A DNA stretch of 64,000 nt from Oscarella lobularis (Eukaryota > Porifera > Homoscleromorpha > Homosclerophorida > Oscarellidae), in the NCBI RefSeq assembly GCF_947507565.1, contig NC_089176.1:3906001-3970000 (forward strand). The letters are read 5' to 3'. Below, piece by piece: positions 57,801 through 64,000 of this stretch. The stretch's first letter is position 1; every line of letters starts with the position of its first letter. The notes under the pieces were generated by a model. The model worked only from the letters and a program-made list of their open reading frames with translations. It searched no databases and was not told the DNA's origin. A program made the translations under genes and the position numbers.

Positions 57801-60800
57801 GACGAATTCGTCGAAGTTGCAACGGCTACATTCAAGCTCTATCTCACCATCAAAGAAACGTTTTCACTTCGAGCCGAATTACCAATAGAGTGAGTTCGAA
57901 ATACGACTCAAAAGGGAAACGCTTTGAAGCGTTTTCCTCCCCAAGGTTGCTTGCACAGGTCGAGTTGTTTTCCATGCACAAATCCTTCAAGGCGTTGGTC
58001 ATGCATTGGCTTACGTTGACGTTCAAAAAAGCGAGGAATCGCATCAATCGCGCGCTCGACTTAGACAAGGTGGGGAGCGCGAAATAAAATGAAAAAAACG
58101 CTTATTTTATTTTTTAGATTGAATCATTGAGTGATTCCGTCAAACATTCCAGTTCAGCTGTCGACACAGCTACTCTTCTAGGCCAGGTATGGTATAAAAG
58201 AAACAGAGACCATATGCAAATTCCTTTTTCTAGATGATTTTAAGGTGGAGTACTGGGGTACCCCGCCCCCTTTGATTTCTAGCAAAATAAAACAATTTTG
58301 ACCAGTGTCTCTGTATCGCTCGTACGTGTCTTACCTCAGCATACATCTACAGCAGCTGTCTTGGCTCTAAAAAAATCAGCGAACCCGCTATTCGGCGTCA
58401 AAAACATGCGGTCTTGCCCGTTCGAGAGCCCTCTCTTCCTTTCGTGATGGTTTCGAAGCGTCCATCGATGCGATTTCGCGTTTTTCTTTCTAAAAAGCAC
58501 AATCCTTGTTAGCCAAAGTATTTTTTACTTCGTTTCTTGACCATGTTGCGATTTCGAAGTGGCCGATCGGTCGAGTAAAGAGGTTTTTGAGCGAAAAGCC
58601 TAACTATGGGCGAGGTCCAATGTATCCCGTATACGATTGTCTTTCAATGGACTTTCTTCGTCGAAGAGCGACTTAGCCTTCGCGATTTGACCGTTGCCAG
58701 GTCGCCATTTTGGAAGTCACGAGATAAACGAAGAAGAAGGTGAGCTTTTGTGTTCGATTGTTTCGCGTAATCGCGATCGCACAAATCACTAAAAAACGCA
58801 AGAAAAGGGCATGCCCAACACCGTTACTGATGTTTGGCGATGAATTTCGACCAGCCAGGGAGTAAATTCGTGACGTTTTGTGGCTGTTTTGAAGGGGTAA
58901 CGCCCTCGTTTGTTTTGTTCAACTTTTTGCCGTGTGCGGGGGAAAGTGCTGGTTATTATTAGTTACACGACGGCACAAACATTGAACTGCAAACCTATTC
59001 TCTATCTATTTCATGCGTGTCCTAATCTCCCTCATGCTCGTCCTCCGAAATATCACTGTACAACACAGACTCAATATCTTCTACACTAAACCCTCTAAAC
59101 GAACTATCACTATCATCTTCTACCACAGAATTATCAACATTACGTACAGATACTTGTTCACATGCACTTTCCCCTTGGACGGCAACTTGAACAGCCACGT
59201 CGTCCTCATCGGAAGAGTACTCCACGTAGTGCCCTAAATATTATTTATAAAATATCCTTTTATATATATGACAATTGCTTCACCTTGGAATCGCTTCCTT
59301 TTAGATTTCCTGAGGGGCACTGGAGCCTCGTCCTCCGATGAAGAATCGGCAGCCGGTGATGGTTGTCGCCTACGCCTCACAGAAGCCGTCGTTCGCTCTT
59401 TGCCCTTTCTCCTTCCCCTGCGACCTGGAGCCGTAGCCTCCCTTTCCTGTGGCCTCTCAGGCGGTGCCTCACCCCCAAACCCGCCAGCCTCGTACGTCGG
59501 GCCTTCCCTTCTTTCCAGATGGTCTTGCGTTTGCGCTGTCTTCTTTTTCAATTTTGCCCTTCTTTTTTTGTTCTCTACTGTTGCCTTTATTTTGCTGGCA
59601 GAAATCCTTTTGGCGTCTATTTCCTTGAAATGATCCAAAGAATGCGTTCCTGGTGAACATCTCATTTCTTGAAGGAGCCGAGCAAAAACAGTGGAGCCAT
59701 TGTTGAATTGCGCAGCAGCAATTCTTGCAGCTATTAGTATAGACGATGCTCCACGGTGTTTTGCTTTTGGGGCAAATGTCCATAGCGTGTTATGGAATGA
59801 CTCGTTGGAATTCTGAGTATGCCCGTCCTTGCACCTTTCCAAAAGACTTTCGTCCGATAGACGCTCAAACAAGCCAAGCAACTCGTGGAAGAAACAATGC
59901 GGAAGTGTCCGATTGTCGTCCTGCTTATACTTGTTCTCCCCAGTTGCCTGATCTTTCTGCCAGCGACACCATGAATCTTCACCTACTGGGCAGTATTGGT
60001 GCTGCTCTGCCTCCGTCTTTGGACAGCTGTCATGATTGTGCACATGTCCCTCTGATGGTTTCCTAGCTTTTCTCTTCCTTCTGGCATCGTCCACATCCTT
60101 CGGGCGACAGGTATGATAGAGTACGGCCATGATATCTCTTTTCATTGCTCCAACATTACCCAAGTTTCGCTTGATTGCGTAGCCGTAGTACGTGCTCAAC
60201 CGATTCATTGCTATTTTCGTTAGACGACCTTTCCCGCCAACCGATCCTCCGTCCTCCAAAACGACTTTTTTAGACGTGTTGACGTAATTCCTCAGGTTGC
60301 TACCCATTCGCTTGTGTACATGGCCTACGCAATCAAGTTTTCTCACTTCTTTTCCCGGGCCGTAAATGTTTTCAACGTAGTTGAAAGCTTTTGAATCTCC
60401 GTCGCCGATGAATGTAGTGTACCGCAACTTGTGCTTTTTTACAGACCGTCCAAAGACTTCTTTTGCTCCTTCAGCCTCCATAGACGCTGCGGAACCTTTG
60501 TAGTTTTTCTGGCACATAGGATGGTGTTTTCGGTACCAGTTCAAATACTCGATGCTGTTCTTGTCGATTCCGCTTCTTTCTTTCAGCTGGCAGCCTCGGC
60601 AGTAGGTGCACAAAAGCTGAAAGTCGATGACATAGCCATTCAATACCGCTGCTTGCACACCGTAGTGTGAAGAATGGCCACGTTTTGCCCAAGTGCCGTC
60701 GTATGAAACGGCAGCGTCAATGACTTCTCCTGCCTGGGCGTTTTGTGACTTGCGATAATCTTGAACAGCGCGAGAAGCGGATTCTTCAAAAACTACTTCA

Positions 60801-63800
60801 GAGGCTTCAGAAATTCCCTTCACGTGATTTTCCCAGCTGTCTTGACCGATAAGCGGTGGCATGTTGAAAACGCCGCAGAATCGATGAAAATCGGCTCTGC
60901 CTGAGCCCATCGCCAGACAAGCCAGTACTGCTCTTCGGTTTACATCATGGCTTTGCCCTCCATTTCTGTCAGGTGGTCGTATCTCTGACGTCGGAAAAGA
61001 GTGCTTTTTGTCGCAGCTTCTGCACGTAAAAACAAGCTGAGAGCAAAAACCCTTTCGCTTGCTGTAATCTTCTGTGATAGTAAAATCACTGCTGTGACAA
61101 AAGCGGCAGACAAGAAAGGCGAGCATGGCTTTCAGTAGAGTGCAAACATTGACGATACGATAATGAGGCTGGTCGAGTTCAGACTCATGTTGAGTTTCGG
61201 GAAGTCCAGCGATGTTCTTCCACGCCGATGGCAAAGAACTGAGTTTTCTCGCTGAACTGCCGTCAGGGTGAGTCGTCTCAGTCCGAAAACCAGTCGAACG
61301 CTGTTCAGCTGCATGCGCTTCCGTCGCAGGAGCAGCTTCAGCTACAGCATCGCCACGATCGACTGACTGCTGACGCATATCGGCAAATCGAGTTCCTCGA
61401 AAGCCGAGACGCTTCCTCTTGGTCCTGAGAGGCATTTCTTATTAGAATAATTGAGCGGAAACGATTTCGCGTGCTTTTTTCGAACAAAGAAGTAGCGCAC
61501 GGTAGACGTTGCCACGACGTTGTCATAACATTACGCTAAGCGCGCTAGCCGTTGCGAGGGAGTGCACGTAAAATATAAGAAAACCCTACAAAAGCGTCGT
61601 TTCGCGTCTCACAGACGTTTCAACGGTAAGTTTTAGTCTTCGAATAGCACGTTTTTGCGCAAGCGATCGCGCGTAAAGGGCATTTTCGGCTTTTTCGATC
61701 GACCGGAAATCCTACGCGGCGCGATTCTTTCGAAAGCAAAACGCTGCGAGACTCGCGAATAGGCCGAGAAGGTAGACAAGACATGTATCTTTATTATTGA
61801 GCTAAAAAATTTTATCTAAAAAAAGCTTCTATTAGTCGCCACGAAGCATCTCATGCGTGTCCTTATCTACCTCATGCAATATGTGGTCTACCAGGCTGGA
61901 TTATTTCCATGACGGCACTATTGGAGTCTTTCCGTTCCCTTGGGTCCATAAGTCGTGTTCTGTCTCACATCAATCTGCTTCAGTAGAACGACTTGACCTC
62001 TGTCCATTCCGAAAACGCGGCGATTCGGAAAGACGGTCGAGAGGGGGACCGTACTCTTCGGGATTCGTTGCCCCGTTCATCGCGCGTTGAGCGTTCCGGA
62101 GCATTTGTCGTCCTTCGCGAGCAATTCGCTCCTCCGACTAAAAGAGAGCACATGTCGATCGAAGAAACGCTCTCTGCGCCTTCGCTGCCTGGAATTGAGT
62201 TCCTCGAAGGCCGAGATGCTTCCTCTTGGTCTTGCGAGGCATTTTCGGAATGTAAACAACAAACTGAAACTGAAGCGACTAGCGCACGGTAGACGTTGCT
62301 ACAACATTACGCTAAGCGCGCTAGCTGTTGCGAGGGAGTGGACACAAATGTAAGAAAACCCTACAAAAGCGTCGTTTCGCGTCTCACAAACGTTTCAACG
62401 GTGAGTTTTAGTCTTCGAATAGCACTTTTTTGCGCAAGCGATCGCGCGTAAAGAGCATTTTTGGCTGTTTTGATCGACCGGAAATCTAACGCTGCGCGAT
62501 TACTCCGTAAACGAAACCCTTTGAAAGACGCGAATAGGCTCAAAAGGTAGCTAAGACGTTTCTCTTTATTATCGAACACACTTCCGAATACAAAAAAAAA
62601 TAAAAAATCTGCGTGGGTTGGGTTCCCCAGTACTCCACCTTAATGTGGAAGCAGCTTGATTGGCCGGATCCTCCTGTTGCATACAGTTTTCTCGTTCAAC
62701 TCACGGACGTCCGTTCTATCTTATTTATTTATTTTATTAATTTATTTATTAATATTTCTTTAGCATATTTGTGTCACGGCTAAGCGTTACGCTGATTGCG
62801 TCATTGATCATCTCAAACGTAAGTCTTATTACGATGATGAAGGTCAATTTGACGTCACGGAACAGGTAAACCTAATTATTTATTTATAAATAATGAGTAG
62901 AGAGGGGGTCGTGTTAGCTTTGTATCAGTGTGAATAATGTGGAGTATGTGCGATCGTCTTTGCAAATGTTACCTGTTGATTTGAATTGGGACGCGGCTTT
63001 GAAGGCCTTGGAAGGTCTTGCTGGGGTTGCGCAGAGTCGCGCCGCTTTGCGCACTATTTTGCGCAGTGCTGACGAAGATTTTGAAAATAAGATATTGATT
63101 ATTGTGGAAAGGATTGGAGAGAGGGTAAAAAAATTGTTTTCAATATTGCGATGTAATTATTAAATATGCTTTTAGATGCGTGTTGATATTGAAAAGTATT
63201 CGCGGTTGTTGCTTAGAGACGCCAGGACTGTCACAACAGAAAACGTAAGGAAAAGATAAATAATAATAAGGGCGTGGTCATATTTATCCTCCTATAATAG
63301 TCCATGAATGGTCTTATGGAATATCTTCAGCAGAATTTGCAGATTTTGAGTGACGGTCTTTTGGATCAACCTTTTCAAATGTGCGTGCATTTATTATTAT
63401 TTCTGTATATTTTTTAAATAAATTCTTTTAGGATTTTGGTGAGCATGTACTATGTTTGCCTCAATCAATGGTATCAATTAGTGAAAGACAGATATGACGT
63501 CAGAACGAGTAGTTCTTCACAGTAGATTAAATAACTTTTTTTCTTAGCTTGAGCCATATATCTATAAGCGTATGGCAGGAGCTCTAAAAGTTAGTCAGGA
63601 GATTGTGTAAGGAATTTAGATTTTTGACGGGTTTTTAGATCCTTCGTTCCTTCTTTTTTGCCGGTGGAAATGGCCTAAGTGAAGAGTCCTTGGAATCAGA
63701 AGCTTATCAAGTAGGAATCCGAGATTTTTTCGTTATGGATTTCATAGTGTCTTAGGCTTTATTTCGGTGCATTGAACGACGAAGGTGGAACAGCCAAGAA

Positions 63801-64000
63801 CTGATTTATCAGTATCTAGCCGAACTGGAGAGAGAGCAAGCAGCAATGAAGGTAAATCGACGTATTAGCAGTCGTATCAAAGCAGAAAACACTCGTTCTA
63901 GACAGCAGAACGAGGCTATCTGACCGTCCAGATTGGATACATCGAAAAAGCGGAAAAAATCTGCATTAAAATCATGAACTGCAGAGACATGCCAGCACTC
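54863..64000 (+). CDS. Munc13-4/BAIAP3-like C2-MUN-C2 exocytosis protein, 3' end outside the window, exon interrupted by a transposon
   Basis: Vesicle-priming protein family of UNC13D and BAIAP3. N-terminal exons 54863-54899 and from 54955 (SDLWALVRSLYRLGMFGRLRIRHKS). C2A from about 55710 (PKQFVRVSIIEGRNLPPKDPN, GLSDPYCILGVVRLDP, TLNPKWNEQFD), with VGGTEDDFMGRAHIPLK and GWIQIRTR near 56295-56450. Helical MUN region onward (TDLEVAIDWIVTAEYNEKHG, LEGEWEKVVALQRDPLDEL, ALVMHWLTLTFKKARNRINRALDLDK, LDWPDPPVAYSFLVQL, ICVTAKRYADCVIDHLK, VPSFFFAGGNGL-like text near 63640), and a second C2 opening YLTVQIGYIEKAEKICIKIMNCRDMPAL at the very end. The exon beginning at 58234 (MILMWKQLDWPDPP) is split by a 4.4 kb element at 58244-62639. 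Exon 2 end near 55120 is uncertain. Confidence 0.85.
59022..61435 (-). CDS. DDE transposase of the TTAA element, two exons
   Basis: Exon 1 (61435-59284) and a second exon (59233-59022) join in frame across a 50 bp intron (CCAAG|GTGAAG ... ATTTAG|GGCAC), giving about 787 residues. Near the N-terminus are Cys pairs (CRFCHSSDF, CRSCDKKH) that may form a zinc finger. DDE candidates: AAVSYDGTWAKRGHSSHYGV (first Asp), FIGDGDSKAF (second), SNESFHNTLW (Glu). CVGHVHKRMG after the second Asp matches the C-x2-H signature seen in MULE and related families. The C-terminus is basic, then acidic (SSDEDD, SDISEDEHEGD), the latter supplied by the small exon. If unspliced, the protein ends at FINNI instead. 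No frame breaks seen. Confidence 0.87.
61552..61800. repeat. internal repeat of the transposon, left copy
   Basis: TTGCGAGGGAGTG, AAGAAAACCCTACAAAAGCG, CGTTTCAACGGT, GCGCAAGCGATCGCGCG and GATCGACCGGAAATC recur in the same order at 62326-62580. This copy lies just upstream of the transposase start, so it probably holds its promoter and a 5'-UTR donor (AACG|GTAAGT near 61625). Confidence 0.75.
62326..62580. repeat. internal repeat of the transposon, right copy
   Basis: Second copy of the 61552-61800 sequence, next to the right inverted end. Before it, 62200-62245 repeats the transposase start region (GAGTTCCTCGAAGGCCGAGATGC, CTTCCTCTTGGTC) and 61857-61880 resembles the transposase 3' end at 59013. 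This looks like an internally deleted second element joined to the first. Confidence 0.7.

Larger units (their letters stand above)
58244..62639 (-). mobile_element. TTAA-flanked DNA transposon, Kolobok-like
   Basis: A 4396 bp insert flanked by TTAA on both sides (58240-58243 and 62640-62643). Ends are inverted repeats: GGTGGAGTACTGGGG is identical at both, and 19 of the first 20 bases match. It encodes one large transposase on the minus strand, leaving about 770 bp noncoding at the left and 1.2 kb at the right with an internal repeat. TTAA targets are used by the piggyBac and Kolobok superfamilies; the transposase motifs favour the latter or a related MULE-like group. Near-perfect ends and an open transposase suggest a young, perhaps active copy. 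Confidence 0.87.

Overview
The window reads as nuclear DNA of an animal, most likely an early-branching one. Almost every gene is metazoan in type (TMEM94, GRB2, SUN, BTB-Kelch, non-muscle myosin II, Munc13/BAIAP3) and is cut by many short GT-AG introns, often 40-150 bp and AT-rich with runs of TTAATTAA. Gene spacing is tight. Tandem NB-ARC receptors with a TPR tail, CARD and Death domains, and compact introns fit a sponge (a homoscleromorph such as Oscarella would suit) or another non-bilaterian; this placement is inference.

Layout: (1) 1-4200: minus-strand persulfide-dioxygenase-like enzyme (partial), minus-strand CARD/coiled-coil protein, an unexplained GC-rich stretch and a small plus-strand gene behind a strong promoter. 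(2) 4200-6100: three tandem genes for small secreted Cys-rich peptides. (3) 6229-11439: TMEM94. (4) 11719-13632: two tandem GRB2 genes (minus). (5) 14005-18257: SUN-domain nuclear envelope protein. (6) 18455-21577: PX-SH3-SH3 adaptor of the p47phox/Noxo1/Tks group (minus). (7) 23144-42580: a triplicated immune-type locus. The ancestral unit is CARD-COR-like-Death gene, then CARD-like/Death/NB-ARC/TPR receptor, then an opposing papain-like protease. Only the first unit keeps a whole adaptor and only the last keeps a whole protease; all three receptors are largely open. (8) 43016-44778: BTB-BACK-Kelch. (9) 45142-54559: non-muscle myosin II heavy chain whose introns carry small inverted-repeat elements. 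(10) 54863-64000: Munc13-4/BAIAP3-like C2-MUN protein running off the window, with a 4.4 kb TTAA-flanked DNA transposon inserted in one of its exons.

The most unusual parts are the Cys-rich peptide cluster, the receptor/protease array with its reciprocal erosion at unit junctions, the protease whose C-terminal domain looks like a cystatin, and the transposon inside a coding exon. Domain assignments were made by eye from translations; exon borders were inferred from GT/AG sites and reading-frame continuity, and no database search was run.
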